Translations under genes and position numbers: made by a program
Part shown: one piece after another, positions 47,959-60,584 of the stretch
How positions within the stretch are numbered: position 1 is the stretch's first letter
Layout of the letters: every line of letters begins with the position of its first letter
Source: Catonia carolina
Taxonomy: Eukaryota; Arthropoda; Insecta; Hemiptera; Achilidae
Length of the DNA: 64,000 bases
Direction of reading: 5' to 3'
Assembly (NCBI GenBank): GCA_035578175.1
Contig: JAQMRL010000007.1
Coordinates: 45,575,391-45,639,390 of the forward strand
Notes under the pieces: model-generated
Seen by the model: only the letters and a program-made list of their open reading frames with translations
Told to the model about the DNA's origin: nothing
The model's database searches: none

Positions 47959-48280
47959 GTATGGTGTACTAACTAGATTTATTAGACTTTAAAATATATT
48001 TTTTCGAAATTGTTTTTTTTTATTTGAAAATTTCATTGTTTTGAACCCTAGCGTAGTTTCAAAATCTCTTTTGTACTATATTAATAAATAAAAGACGAGA
48101 ACACCTTCCCTAGGACATGACTTTTATCTATGGTTGGGTAGGTTCCTCCCCCTCGTACATTGTAAGTTGTTGTAAATTAATTTATAGCTTTTGGAAAGAA
48201 TGTGTTTGAGTTACTATTGTGGAAAATATGAAAATGATGTTTTATTATGAATATTAATAATAACAATAATAATAATAATA
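47959..48280. other. No recognised gene; AAT-rich right edge
   Basis: AT-rich, ending in an (AAT)n-like tract at 48250-48282 that borders the LINE derivative. Confidence 0.5.
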
Positions 48281-49240
48281 AGGCAGGCCCTTGTTTTAGG
48301 CTTTATTTAAAACAAATAAATCCATTAGCGTCTGTACTGGCATCCAGCGGCTAATGGTCAGCGTCTGTTCACCAAGAGGTGCGGCTGTAAACATGCTCCA
48401 GGAACTCACAATCCCTGGTTTTACGCCCCTAGCGAAAGTTAGAACGCTGATTACAAGCAAGCATGACTCGTACAAGTAACTACAAAATTACCCCAGGTGG
48501 TAACCAATCCACCCGTAGGCAAACGGCAACCAGGCGTTCGGATTCTGGGGAGCCTGGGCTTATACGAGAGAGCAAATCGGAGTGCTCTGACAAACTTTCA
48601 CGGAAAAAACATAGCTACATTGGCACTTTTAACATTCAAACATTAATTCAAACAGGAAAGTTGCACAATCTCACGACAGAACTTAACAAACAGAAAATAC
48701 AAATTCTTGCATTACAAGAAACACGCTTTAACAGAAAACACGAAATTGAAGAAATCAAAAAGGAGGAAAGAAAAATTATTAGAAAAATTCTAGGGGCTCG
48801 ACTTACAGAAAATGGGTATAGGCTGCAATCCAACAAAACAACAGAGAGCTATTCAAACATTGAAATTGACATGCGTAAAAGGCGGTTGAAGTTCTTTGGA
48901 CATCTTAACAGATTGCAGGAGGATAGGCTAACAAAAAGAATAATTGAATATAGTATAACAAAACTTAAAATTTCAACACCTTGGCTGGACGAAATTCGTA
49001 AGGACCTAAAAAGCGCAAATATACATCAAACTGAAATTTTTAATAAAAACTTATTCCGTCACAAGGTAGACAAGTGGAAAGTTTCAGAGCCCTCAAGAGA
49101 GAAGCAGTTTAGACCAAAGTGGTCTGAAAACCGCAAAAAAGCTTTCTCGGAAACAATGAAGGCCTACTGGACCAATAAGAAAAACAAATGACGAAACTGA
49201 GTCATGATGCTTAACGTCTTCTATCCAAGGAGAATTCGCC

Positions 49241-49288
<48 letters not shown>
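48281..49288 (+). mobile_element. Internally deleted LINE with AAT tail
   Basis: A 1-kb element: 5' leader (GGCAGGCCCTTGTTTTAGG onward), one open frame joining the start of an endonuclease to the end of an RT-type protein, a short 3' region and an (AAT)n tail (49241-49286). Both outer borders are AAT repeats, so the target duplication cannot be read. The same family left the 5'-truncated fragment at 28982. Confidence 0.7.
48463..49191 (+). CDS. Fused LINE remnant protein (endonuclease start + RT C-terminus), 242 aa, open
   Basis: ATG at 48463 opens a frame without stops to TGA at 49189-49191. Residues about 48-95 read SYIGTFNIQTLIQTGKLHN and IQILALQETRF, the first two motifs of an AP-type endonuclease, with the catalytic Glu present. 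The sequence then passes without a break (near residue 100) into a LINE C-terminal block: IIRKILGARLTENGYRL, MRKRRLKFFGHLNRLQ, TPWLDEIRKDL and RPKWSENRKKAFSETMKAYW. The whole catalytic endonuclease remainder and RT core are missing. An in-frame join this clean may be chance or may mark a replicating short derivative. No enzymatic activity is expected. Confidence 0.65.
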   Translation: MTRTSNYKITPGGNQSTRRQTATRRSDSGEPGLIRESKSECSDKLSRKKHSYIGTFNIQTLIQTGKLHNLTTELNKQKIQILALQETRFNRKHEIEEIKKEERKIIRKILGARLTENGYRLQSNKTTESYSNIEIDMRKRRLKFFGHLNRLQEDRLTKRIIEYSITKLKISTPWLDEIRKDLKSANIHQTEIFNKNLFRHKVDKWKVSEPSREKQFRPKWSENRKKAFSETMKAYWTNKKNK

Positions 49289-49289
<1 letters not shown>

Positions 49290-50390
49290 GTAAGTTGAAA
49301 GGGGTCGACTCCGGACATTCCATGACGCAACCTGATAACACAATCTGAAATCTGGACGTACTTTTGAATATTATTTTCAATATAAATGTATTTGGAATTT
49401 TAGCGTGATATTCTTCTAGGTTATATTTATTCTTCATCCGGCGATAATAAGGAAATTGCTACTTCTAAATCATCTGTTACATTGTGCAGGATTTTACCAT
49501 TTTATACTCTTCAACTACCGCTTGAAATTTTTGTTCGATTGTTATCACCATTCTTTTCCGTTTTGCTGACGTCATTAACCACAGTAACAATAAAGCAGTA
49601 CAGTAAATTCAAAAAAATTAAACTACAAAATGTACATAGCCTACATTTTAGATAACAAACAAAAATCCTTTAAACATTATCCCAATTTTCTAGCCTAGCC
49701 GCGATTCTTGTTACATGTTGGTATTTCATATTTTTATTTTACTTAGATTCTATGTTATTATATATAGAACGCAACACCAGTGACGCTTCGCGCCGCTTCC
49801 GTGTCTCACATCAGTGGGATCGGTGGATCAAAACTCATAAGTGGATCAGAGCGTGCGCTGAGCGCCCGCACTTTGCCACAAGGTGAAGTTCGGCCGCTAA
49901 AGGGGTTGGTGGATGAAAATAATTTGAAATTTGAAGGTTTTGAAGTTTAAAGGTTCGAAAGTTTTAGGTTAATGTTTGAAGTACGAAGGTCTGAAGTTTC
50001 AAAATTTAATTTTCAAGGTATAACGTTTAAGTTTCTTTTAGTTTTCTCTGCGACCTGATGGTCTCAAGGGCAACTTTAGCTTCATGGTCTTGAAGTACTT
50101 AGGAAAGGGGCATAAAAAATGTTCTTCACTTTTTCGCTACGACGCACCGTTTAGGAGAAAAAAAAATACAAAAAATAAAAAAATAAAAAAATACTTACCC
50201 CACCTTTGGGAAGAGGGTGGGGTTAATAAATTAATTATTTTCTACGAAAGTAAATTTCAGATAACCTGGGTTTCCGATAATCAGGGTTTTACTGTATTTT
50301 TAATTCACACTTCCCTTTTTAACATCTCACCGATGTATAGATATATAGCACTAGTAGATTTAGTTACAGACCAAAGAGAAAAAAAAAATA
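49289..50390. other. No recognised gene; degenerate short repeat
   Basis: 49915-50040 is a purine/T-rich degenerate repeat built on TTTGAAGGTTTTGAAG-like words. A GC-richer patch at 49770-49910 (CGCTTCGCGCCGCTTCCG) was not identified. Confidence 0.5.
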
Positions 50391-51309
50391 TCTGGTGTGA
50401 AACACTCACACGACTTTCTCTTGCCAATGAAAATAATGAACAATATAACTTAAGTGATAAAATATTAGAAATAAACAAAAAACTAACCTCAAAAAACATA
50501 ACCTTATTTTAATAATGAGTGAAAGACGCAAAATGAAAATCAACCTCAGTTTGGCTTAAAAATACGGAAAATCACTCTTTCACGCTAAACTAGGCCCTGT
50601 AGAGAAAATGCTCTAAATAAAAGTTGTAGATCTCTTAATTTCCTATAAATTTTATTATATACACATTTGTAGTGAAATGCATTCTAAGGCTTAAGTCTTT
50701 AAAAAGTCGATTTTTTACAGGTTTTCGTGAGAAAAAAACTGAAAATCGCTAATTACCGCTAAACTAAGCGTTACACAAAAAATATTAGAAACAAAAGTTG
50801 TAGGATTTTAAATTCTCTACAACTTTTATTACATACATTTTTGCGCTAAAATGCATATTTAAGTTGCAATCTTAAAAAAACAACTTTTTTACGTAAAAAT
50901 AGCCTTCCCAAGAATTTCAGCAAACATGCCGCCTATCCTATCTTGTAGAGCATAAAAAATTTAGTAAATGAGACGATATTTAAAAAAATCGTAGGAGCCA
51001 TTTTTGAGAAAATCGCAAAAAAGGGGGAAAATTACACGAATAAACTACTATTTCCGGTAGACCGACTTAGATGAAAATGTTCGTGTCAAATCCTCTAGTG
51101 GTATGTAACTTAAGTTTCAAGTTCGTACGATGTTCCGTTCTTGAGATATTCTGTTCACACACACACACACGCGCGGACCGCTAAAAACATGTTTTTTGGG
51201 TTCAGGGAGTCTGGATACGTGTAGATCCGGTGAAAACTCAATTTCGAAAATCGACATGAAAACAATACTTTCCTTCCTATATATTCATAAAGGCAAGATA
51301 AAGTAAAAA
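50391..51309 (+). mobile_element. Family H copy 16 (full length, short CA)
   Basis: Both ends are present. The CA tract is short (51156-51175) and ends in CGCGCGGACC; scattered changes in the ends (AAGGCAAGATAAAGT) suggest moderate age. Confidence 0.88.
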
Positions 51310-53426
51310 TAAAATGAATTCATAACAATTTTTAAAACATAAAATTAACGAAATGGTTTATTTGTAGAATCATATGTATCACAGACATTACATAAAGATA
51401 TGTCAGCAGTACCGGTAATCTACATTCGTTGGAAACTCATTTGTATTTAAAATAAATCTCTCTAATTCATATACAGTAACTTTAATTAAACTTCTTTTCA
51501 CCCATTAAAGATTCTCTCCGAGACGATTGTCATTATTTATCATGACACAGCTTTAATACAGTGCTTTTTGTGATTACTTTTCTTTCTTTTGGAAATTTAT
51601 TAAATAAAACCCTTGTATACAAAATGCATTTTACTTTAACAGATAAGTTAACAACTAAATTACTCTTATCAATGTAGTTTCCGAAAATGAATAGGCGATT
51701 CTGATGAAGGAATGAGGTACTTTAATAATTTCCGAGATAAAACCGCTTTAATTTTACGGTTTTCCTAAAAGAGAAGTGGTCTTTTACTACATTTTTTTTA
51801 CCGTACCAACAAAGGTTTCTTCAATACGATAATAAAACCCTCAAACTTTTCTTGTATTCTTGGATGTAATTAAAATTTTATTCATCAGTTACTGAACCGT
51901 TGAGTACACATAAAATTTCAAAAGCTGTTTTGTATAAAATTGTACTTTCTTGTCAGATTATATTACTACTAGATATTTCACTAAAGTTTTGTTTATGTTT
52001 GATACGTTGCTTTTGTTCGTTCAACTTGTATGGAGTTAACACTTATGTCGAAGAATAAAAAACGACAAAACACAGAAAGAGGAAGAATTTTAGCTCCACC
52101 GGGAGGCGGGTGGGTTAACAAATTGTGAGAAAGTCGTGAGATAATTTAAATCTGTTGATCAGAAGCTATATTGGGTGTGAATTTCAAGTTTCTATCACCT
52201 ACGGACATTTTGTTAAAGACAATAAAAATATAAAATATATATTTAGCTTTACTAAACAAAAATCACAAAAATAGAGTCAACATTTTTTTCTTCTTAGGTA
52301 CTGATTTACGATAAAAAAATCGGTACTTGAACAAAAGAGTCGTAATTTTGTAAAATCTTACTTTATTTCCCAACGGAAGAAAAGCTTTGTTCATTCTTAT
52401 AACAGTAACAACTTTATCACCGCTATTTCATGTCAGATTGCTTGTAACAGGTTTCTGGAGAAAAAAATAGTTTATCGATTAATTCTCTCTATTATTGCTC
52501 GTAACCTGGTAAACTCAAGTCATAAGAAGTGCGTCCATCCCCAATATTTTGGTGACCGAGATTTTATTGAATCTTATTGACTCAGTTGCGTTATTAAATT
52601 CCGCTAATCTCACCAATATTTTTTCAAAAGCTAACAAAAATGGTACACTCTATCAATAACCTCCCCCTCCGCATGAATGTGCAGGGATCAGCCGACCAAA
52701 CCTTCAGAGCAGATACCATAGGCTGACCTAGTGAAAAGCACCCCACAATGAGTTCAATGCAGCTACTGAAACGGATTGTCCTTGAGATTTGTCGCTGATC
52801 ATTACTAGATACAGTTCAGCCGTCCTTAGTTTGCTTCTACTGTCAACAAACCAAAGGCAGCTTCTACAAGGTGCACCCTAGAGTCCACGACTTTATGGAT
52901 GTCGTATTCCTATTAAGTTAACTATGTTTTAAATTATAAGTACTTAAAATATCGTTATGATATGATGTAGGCCTAACAATTTCATTTATAAAAATATTTT
53001 TAAAAGTACTTTGTATTTAAATACTCTTGAAAGTATTTTGTTGTTATTTTTTAATCAGCGTGCACTCATTTTTTATATAATGCGCATGCTCAGTGACGTC
53101 ATTATTTGTTTACATAAGGAGCAAACTAAGAAAGGCTGGACTTCAGATGCTGTAGTTCCACTGATTCTCGTTTTTCACGGACCGTGGAAACACTTGCTAC
53201 TGATAAGGCAAGAAGAAGAGGGAGAACCCCATTGCAAATCCGTATGTGAATAAAGTAACTGTAGTAAAAGAAAATGGCATTTCGATGCAAGTGAAGTGAA
53301 AATCACGTCGACTGATGTTGCAAAACGTTTCACCATGTCTCAGAGTAGGGGTGGTTGTGGAAGGGTTACCTACCAACGGGCTATACCTCTACAAAAGTAT
53401 AGTACCGTAATGGTAATCGAATATAT
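51310..53426. other. No recognised feature
   Basis: The longest repeat-poor stretch. A less AT-rich segment at 52640-52920 (CCTCCCCCTCCGCATGAATG onward) has no readable frame. The open frame 53011-53253 has no known motif. Confidence 0.45.
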
Positions 53427-53585
53427 TACTTTCTCTCGCCTATATGAATATATATAAGAATATTAATATATTGTTTTCGTGTAGATTTTTCGAAATCAAG
53501 TTTTCACCAGATCTACACGTTTTCAGATCCCCTGAGCCGAAAAAACCTGTTTTTAGCCATTGGTCCGTGTGTGGTGTGTGTGTGT

Positions 53586-53622
<37 letters not shown>

Positions 53623-54414
53623 CAGAATATCTCAAGAACGGGATATAGCACGAACTTAAAACTTAAAACATAAGTTAGATACCCAACACTTAAGTTAGAT
53701 GCTTAAGTTAGAGGACCCGACACGAAAATTTTCATCAAAATCGGTCAACCGGAAGCAGTAGTTTATTCGTGTAATTTTTCACTCTTTTGCGACTTTCTCA
53801 AAAACGGCTCCTACGATTTTTTTATTATCGCCTCATTTACTAAATTTTTTATTCTGTACAAGATAAGGTAGGCGCCATTTGTGCTGAAATTCGTGGGGAG
53901 GTTGTTTTCTCGTAAAAAATTGTTTTTTAAGATTGCGAGTAATATGCATTTTAGCGCAAATATGTATATAATTAAAGTTGTAGAGATTTTAAATCCTTCA
54001 ACTTTTATTTCAAACATTATTTTGTATAACGCTTAATTTAGCGGTAATTAGCGATTTTCTGTTTTTTCTCACGAAAACGTGTAAAAAATCGATTTTTTAA
54101 AGATTTCAGCCTTAGTATACATTTTACGACAAACAGTGAATATAATCAAATTTATACTAAATTAAAAGATCTACAACTTTTATTCAGAGCATTTTTCTCT
54201 ACAGAGCCTAGTTTAGCGTGAAAAAGTGATTTTCCGTATTTTTAAGCCAAACTGAGTTCGATTTTCATTTTCCGTCTTTCACTCATGATTAAAATAAGGT
54301 TATGTTTTTTGAGGTAAGCTTTTTGTTTATTTCTAATGTTTTATTACTAATGTTAGTTAATATAGTTTATTATTTGCATTGGCAAGAGAAAGTCTGTGAA
54401 AGTTTCACACCAGA
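53427..54414 (-). mobile_element. Family H copy 17 (full length)
   Basis: Both ends are recognisable, with a TG tract at 53567-53619. Near 53680 a small duplication repeats TTAGATACCCAACACTTAAG-like sequence, unique to this copy. Confidence 0.88.
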
Positions 54415-54634
54415 TTTTTGATTTTTTTACTTTTACGAAATATTAAATTGGAAATCTCCCTTATTATTCGTTAAAATGAAAAATGTCATTACAAAAATTA
54501 TTTCTCTTTGAACATTTTATTATTTTGTTTATATGACATTTTCTGATACATTTACTTAAAATGGAGGTATTCCACAGCAGTTTTTCTTTACACTTATCTC
54601 TAAAGTCCCCGATCTATCTTTAATAAAAGAAAAA

Positions 54635-55480
54635 TCTGGTGTGAAACACTCACACGACTTTCTCTTGCCAGTGCAAATAATTAACAATAAACCTAATATT
54701 AGTAATAAAACATTAGAAATAAACAAAAAACTAACCTCAAAAACATAACCTTATTTTAATCATGAGTGAAAGACGCAAAATGAAAATCAACCTCAGTTTG
54801 GCCTAAAAATACGGAAAATCAATCTTTCACGCTCAACTAGGCTCTTTGGAGAAAAATGCTTTAAATAAAAGTTGTAGGTCTTTTAATTTCCTATAAATTT
54901 TATTATATACACTTTCGTCGTAAAATGCATTCTAAGGCTGAAATCTTTAAAAAATCGATTTTTCACACGTTTTCGTGAGAAAAAAACAGAAAATCGCAAA
55001 TTACCGCTAAACTAAGCGTTATACAAAAAAATGTTGGAAATAAAAGTTGTAGAATTTTAGATTCTCTAAAACTTTTATTATATAACGTTTTGCGGTAAAA
55101 TGCATATTAAAGCCGCAATCTTAAAAAGAAAATGTTTTTACGTAAAAACAGCCTCACGCAGAATTTCAGCAAACATGACGCCTACCCTATCTTGTAGAGC
55201 ATAAAAAATGTAGTAAACCAGGCGATTTTAAAAAAAATCGTAGGACCAGTTTTTGAGAAAATCGCAAAAAAGTGAAAAATTATACGAATAAACTACTACT
55301 TCCGGTTGACCGATTTTGATGAAAATGTTCGTGTCGGGTCCGGTAGTGGTATGTAACTTAAGTTTCAAGTTTCAAGTTCGTACGTTGTTCCGTTCTTGAG
55401 ATATTCTGTTCACACACACACACGCACGCACGCACGCACGCACGCACGCGCGCGCACACACACACACACAAACACACACA

Positions 55481-55525
<45 letters not shown>

Positions 55526-55685
55526 GCACACACACACACACACACAGACCAATCGCTAAAAACATGTTTTTTGGGTTAAGGGGGTCTGAAAACGTATAGA
55601 TCCGGTGAAAACTCGATTTCTTAAAATCGACATGAAAACAATACTTTCCTCCCTATATATTCATATAGGCAAGAGAAAGTAAAAA
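54635..55685 (+). mobile_element. Family H copy 18 (full length, compound microsatellite)
   Basis: Intact ends. The microsatellite at 55409-55547 alternates (CA)n, (CGCA)n, a CG run and (CAAA)-interrupted CA, the most complex tract in the window. Confidence 0.9.
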
Positions 55686-56279
55686 TAAATAGGCTACGTT
55701 CAATCTAATTAAGTCCGTCCCCTAAATACCAAAACCCTCGGAATTTGATTAAGTAACAATGAACGGTGTACTTCGCTGTTAACAGCGAACGTTGTTCGCG
55801 TGATAACGTAACAAAAAACCGTAGAAAAACACACAAAAATTCAGCTGAACAGTTTTATTGGGTAAATCTGACTTAAAAACATTTGTCATTTCAAAACATT
55901 TTACAGATGAAATCACAATTTCATTTTTACAATTTTAACTTTTTTATTTGCTAGTAAGATAACATCTAATAAATCAATGAGACCGGCTTCCACGTGGTTT
56001 AACGTAGCCTATTTCTTCGCAACCGTTTGTAGCGTCGTAAAGTAATAACCAATCGACACACAACAATCTAGTCATTTTACTTAGGATTCTCCGACTTTTT
56101 AAACAACTTTATCTACGGTCATACCTTGCTGTATCTAGAACACAATTTTTTAGAATACTGAAATTCTCTCCTTGTTCGTAAGAAGCTAACCTGTTCGCCG
56201 GTCAACTTAAACCGCTTTTCTCACCATATAGGCTACAGTATGGTTAGCACTTTACACTGTGCTTAGGATAACGAAAAAA
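55686..56279. other. No recognised feature
   Basis: AT-rich with no coding signal. Confidence 0.5.
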
Positions 56280-57211
56280 TCTGGTGTGAAACACTCACAC
56301 AACTTTCTCTTGCCAATGCAAATAACTAACAATAAACCTAACATTAGTAATAAAACATCAGAAATAAACAAAAAACTAACCTCAAAAACATAACCTTATT
56401 TTAATCATGAGTGAAAGACGCAAAATGAAAATCGAACTCAGTTTGGCTTAAAAAACGGAAAATCACACTTTCACGCTAAACTAGGCTCTGTAAAGAAAAA
56501 TGTTCTAAATAAAAGTTGTAGATCTTTTTATTTCCTATAAATTTTATTATATACACTTTTGTCTTAAACTGCATTCTAAGGCCGAAATCTTAAAAAAATC
56601 GATTTTTCACACGTTTTCGTGAGAAAAAAACAGAAAATCTCTAATTACTGCTAAACTAAGCGTTATACAAAAAATTGTTTGAAATTAAAGTTGTATAATT
56701 TTAAATTCTCTACAACTTTTATTATATAAATTTTTGCGCTAAATTGCATATTAAAGCCGTAATCTTAAAAAAACTATGTTTTTACGTGAAAACAGCCTCA
56801 CCCAGAATTTCAGCAAACATGACGCCTACTTTATCATGTAGAGAATAAAATATTGAGTAAACCAGGTGATTTTTAAAAAAATCGTAGGACCAGTTTTTGA
56901 GAAAATAGCAAAAAAGTGAAAAATTATAAGAATAAACTACTACTTCCGGTTGACCAGATTTTGATGAAAATGTTCGTGTCGGGTCCGGTAGTGGTATGTA
57001 ACTTAAGTTTCAAGTTCGTACGTTGTTCCGTTCTCGAGATATTCTGTTCACACACACACACACACACACACAGACCAATCGCTGAAAACATGTTTTTGGA
57101 TTCAGGGGGGTCTGAAAACGTGTAGATCCGGTGAAAACTCGATTTTGAAAAATCGACATGAAAACAATACTTTCCTTCCTATATATTCATATAGGCAAGA
57201 GAAAGTAAAAA
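56280..57211 (+). mobile_element. Family H copy 19 (full length)
   Basis: Intact ends with a short (CA)n at 57049-57073. Confidence 0.9.
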
Positions 57212-58691
57212 TTAATGAAATCGTCTAAAATTGTAATGCCTATAGTTGATTCCAGTCAAGTAATATTTGATTCGATTCTGAATAGACATTTAAATTTAAT
57301 GTTATGAAATATTGAAGAAATCACCGTTTAAATTAGAACCAACCTCCTAACACTACCGGGAAGACGTGAATGTACAACAGCGCTTTGACAGAACTGTTTT
57401 TTCGTCATTGAGTTTTCGAGTACTATAACTAAGTGAATTTTAAGCGTTATATGTACTATATTCATTCGATTAGGTACTGCAGTAAAAACGGTGAAATTTA
57501 ACATGATCTCACCTGACCCAAAAATAATTGAAAACAGAGTTCTTCATTTTTTAAAGCACAGTAACTGTACTAGTAAGTGATAAATCAACAGACGGTGAAT
57601 TGTTAAACAAATTGACGATACATTTCTGTACAGTCTTACACCTAAACAAAACACAATACTCTTTCTGGTTTTATATGAATTGTTCTGATTAGCTTACTTA
57701 TATTATTATTTCGGCCGGAATCATCTTTCAAACATTAATATTATTACCGGCGTCATCTGCTTGCAAATAATACTATCAATATTTGAAATGTCCACAACAA
57801 AACTTTCTAGATAGTAGTTTTAATGTGTTTTATTTAACTTGTAACAATAGACGAAGTGGTGCTCTGTAAGAAATTCTGAATTTAAACGGCCGTCCACTTC
57901 ATTAAACGCATAAATGTGGAAAGTTTTCATTACATCACCGACTGATTTCAATATTTTCCATTAAAAATGAACAAATCGGTTGAGATTTAATCGATCGCTA
58001 CGCTAACTAAATGTTATCGGCAACATAAAGTTGACCGAATAAAATAATTTTCACTTACCAAAATATTTCGAGTTAAGAAACAAGAGACAATTTGTACAAG
58101 GGGCTGGCTCCCAGTTGAATAGAATCGATGATGTTACCGATGAACATGTGCACATGAAAACACACACTTGAAAAATAGCATGGGGTTATGTCCGTCCAAA
58201 CATTATTCACAACACGCACGTTTGTTCGATTTTTATTCTATCACGACGCCCCATGACGATTTGTCTTTATAATAATTACATATAATTTTTAACGGTGTTT
58301 TATTAACGAATTTTGAAAGGCAGTCGCCAGCCAAAAGGCAGCCCAAGTTCCCCCGAGCAATCGCCACACACCATTCGGCTAGAGCGTAGAACGACGTCTA
58401 GTTCAGCTCTCTGGTGGTGAGAAAAATCAATGTATTGTTGCCATGGTGACATAAACAACAAAGTGGCGAACACAAACGGCAAAAGTTTGTACTATCTCCC
58501 CTCCACACTGTACGAATTTACGACAGACAAACCACCCGCTAGTTTTTTAAATTTCTGAAATTCAAAATTTTATAATTTATTTATTTGATCCTGGTAGTAA
58601 TATATTACATTTGCTGCTGTTTTCCATTGAGATTAACAACAAAAACGATCCCGAAAAAAATAAAAATTAAATTTTTAATTTATAGTACCCC
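57212..58691. other. No recognised gene
   Basis: AT-rich except 58320-58510, which is richer in GC (CAGTCGCCAGCCAAAAGGC, TTGCCATGGTGACATAAAC) and could be part of a host promoter or exon. No frame supports this. Confidence 0.45.
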
Positions 58692-58879
58692 CGTCGGAAA
58701 AACCTATAAAGAGTTAAAAAATAATATGTATTAACCGTTTGCATTTAACGTCGTCGCGTCAGGGTACCGCTAAATTCTTGAACTTAATTGTTTTACTTCG
58801 CGGTAACCCGACGCGACGAAATCGAACCTGAAGGGCCTATACATATTATATTTTTACTTTTTACAGGTTTCATTCGTCG
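58692..58879. repeat. Long imperfect palindrome (probable MITE)
   Basis: CGTCGCGTCAGGGTACCGC (about 58751) faces GCGGTAACCCGACGCGACG (about 58800-58819). Outside this core the arms continue as ATAATATGTAT/ATACATATTAT and CGTCGG/CATTCGTCGG, giving arms near 90 bp. The GC-rich core contrasts with AT-rich surroundings. No frame. Confidence 0.75.
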
Positions 58880-58961
58880 GGATTTTTTCAATTTTAAATT
58901 TAACTTTTATTTCATATTTTTTAAAGTTTATTTATTTCTAGTAGTCTAGAAATAATCTAGT

Positions 58962-59027
58962 CTGTTGTAGCCCTGGGAACAAACAGATCGAGTGCAATTA
59001 ATTTAACACTCCACCTATAGGGTGATT
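58962..59027 (-). repeat. Repeat R head fragment, interrupted by a transposon
   Basis: Minus strand; reads (as reverse complement) GGTGGAGTGTTAAATTA and GCACTCGATCTG, matching the head of R at 18603. The next bases of R (ACAGG) appear at 59959-59966, beyond the mariner-type element, so that element inserted at a TA inside R. Confidence 0.75.
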
Positions 59028-59958
59028 CAAAAAGAGCGCCGGTTTTGATATATCAAATTAAGAGATTTATTTTATTGAAAAACTGAAAATAAATACATCA
59101 ACAAGTTCATCTTACCTTCCGATTTCATGTATGAAAAATGATGTCATGCATGTGTCCTCCTCTACTGCGCTGGCACGCATCAACTCTGTCCATGAAATTG
59201 GGTATCACTGCACGACAAGTTTCGACTTCCATTTGCCCGATAACTCGTCGAATTAAACCCCACATACGGCAGTTCTGTTTATAACAAAACCGTTTAAGTG
59301 GAAGTGCGCCTCATCACTGAAAATGATTTTGTTTGCGAAGGTGTCATCATCCTGCCGTTTTCTCAATACCCAGTCAACAAACTGTCGTCTCTTCTGGTGG
59401 TCTGCCGCTTTCAAATGTTGCGTCAACTGAATTTTATACGGGTGATATTGGATATCGTACCGAAGAATTCTCCGTACAGAAGAACATCGTAAACCCAATT
59501 GTTGAGAACGGCGACGTATTGATTTTGCTGGGCTAACAGCCACACTGTCACGAACCAACGCAACGTTCTGCTCAGTTCGGCCAGAACGACGACGTCCAGA
59601 ACTTTTAAGGTCGACTGTTGAACCCGTCTCAAAAAACTTTTTCATGAGCCTGCGAACTGTTGATTCATTCGGTGCTTCATTACGTCTCAGAGTACCGCGA
59701 AGTCGCCTGACAGAAGCCGCATAATTCTCTCCACTCTGGTAAAATGTTTTGACGATTAACACTCGTTGTGCAATAGTAAACTTCTCCATGGTTAGACACA
59801 GACTGCGAGAGTACTACACTGGGAACAAGAAAAACTACAACTGAATCGTCAATCGGAATGTTCTCCGAAATAGAAATGAGGTCTAACAATGTTGCCAACC
59901 GATAAAGAAAAATTTACCAGCCGTTTAAAAACCGGCGCTCTTTTTGAATCACCCGTTA
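59026..59958 (-). mobile_element. Internally deleted Tc1/mariner-type transposon (TA-flanked)
   Basis: TA at 59026-59027 and 59957-59958. Inverted ends read GGGTGATTCAAAAAGAGCG at the left and its reverse complement (then CCCGT) at the right, continuing through GCCGGTTTT. The length is 929 bp, short for this family because the gene inside has lost its catalytic core. The terminal ACGGGTG matches the element at 13589. Confidence 0.85.
59125..59789 (-). pseudogene. Transposase with deleted catalytic core
   Basis: ATG at 59789 (minus) begins MEKFTIAQRVLIVKTFYQSG, a helix-turn-helix N-terminus. Then come NESTVRRLMKKFFETGS, GRRRSGRTEQNV, SPAKSIRRRSQQLGL, and the first catalytic motif IIFSDEAHFHLNGF. 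Right after this the frame shifts; in the next frame the tail follows at once (QMEVETCRAVIPNFMDRVDA to HMHDIIFHT, stop at 59125-59127). The stretch that should hold the second and third catalytic Asp (over 100 residues) is gone. The DNA-binding part is open and could in principle still bind the ends. Family is clear; inactivity of catalysis is certain from the missing motifs. Confidence 0.88.
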
Positions 59959-59966
59959 CCTGTTAT

Positions 59967-60584
59967 AAGCATTTCTCTTACATGAATGTCAATTTTTTAA
60001 AATCAAGTTTAGGGTATTTTCTTTTATACGACCGCATTTCTTTAGAACTTTCCTGAACAAGTACAGCAATGAGAATTATATTACATTTCTTTTTGTTTAA
60101 ATTTAATACGTCCATCAAAGCCGTGAAATTTTATTTATTACACATTAAATTATTCACACAACTTCGTTGAACCCGTTACGGCAGCTCATACTCAACAAAT
60201 CGAGTCTTATGGGCGTCAGCAAAAAGACGCAATCGTAAAGAGTGTGGTACGAGGAGGGACTTGCTTGACTTTTACTTGTGTGAGTTCCTTTGGCGGAAAC
60301 GATATCAAGGCATCGATCTTTATTAAAAAATTATTGCAGAATTCCGGCTTTTTGGCCACCTAAAGTGTAAAATGTATGTAAATTTCTAGTATTGACATTC
60401 AGTTAGGCTAGTGTTTTGTGTTTAGTGAATCAGTGTTAATTGTTTTTTTTTTTTGAGTTACATTAGTGACATATAGATAATAATTTTTATTTAGGACTCA
60501 ATTTCATAATTTCAGGTAAGAAAATTCATTTTTACGTTACTCTATTTGTGTAGGAAAGTTTTAAAAAATGCAGTCGTTAACAGA
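59967..60584. other. No recognised feature
   Basis: AT-rich; a patch at 60175-60300 (ACCCGTTACGGCAGCTCATA) has moderate GC but no frame. Confidence 0.45.

Noticed and set aside
49093..49437. Minus-strand frame with a long Leu run
   Set aside because: It is the (AAT)n tail of the LINE derivative read backwards; no other coding feature.
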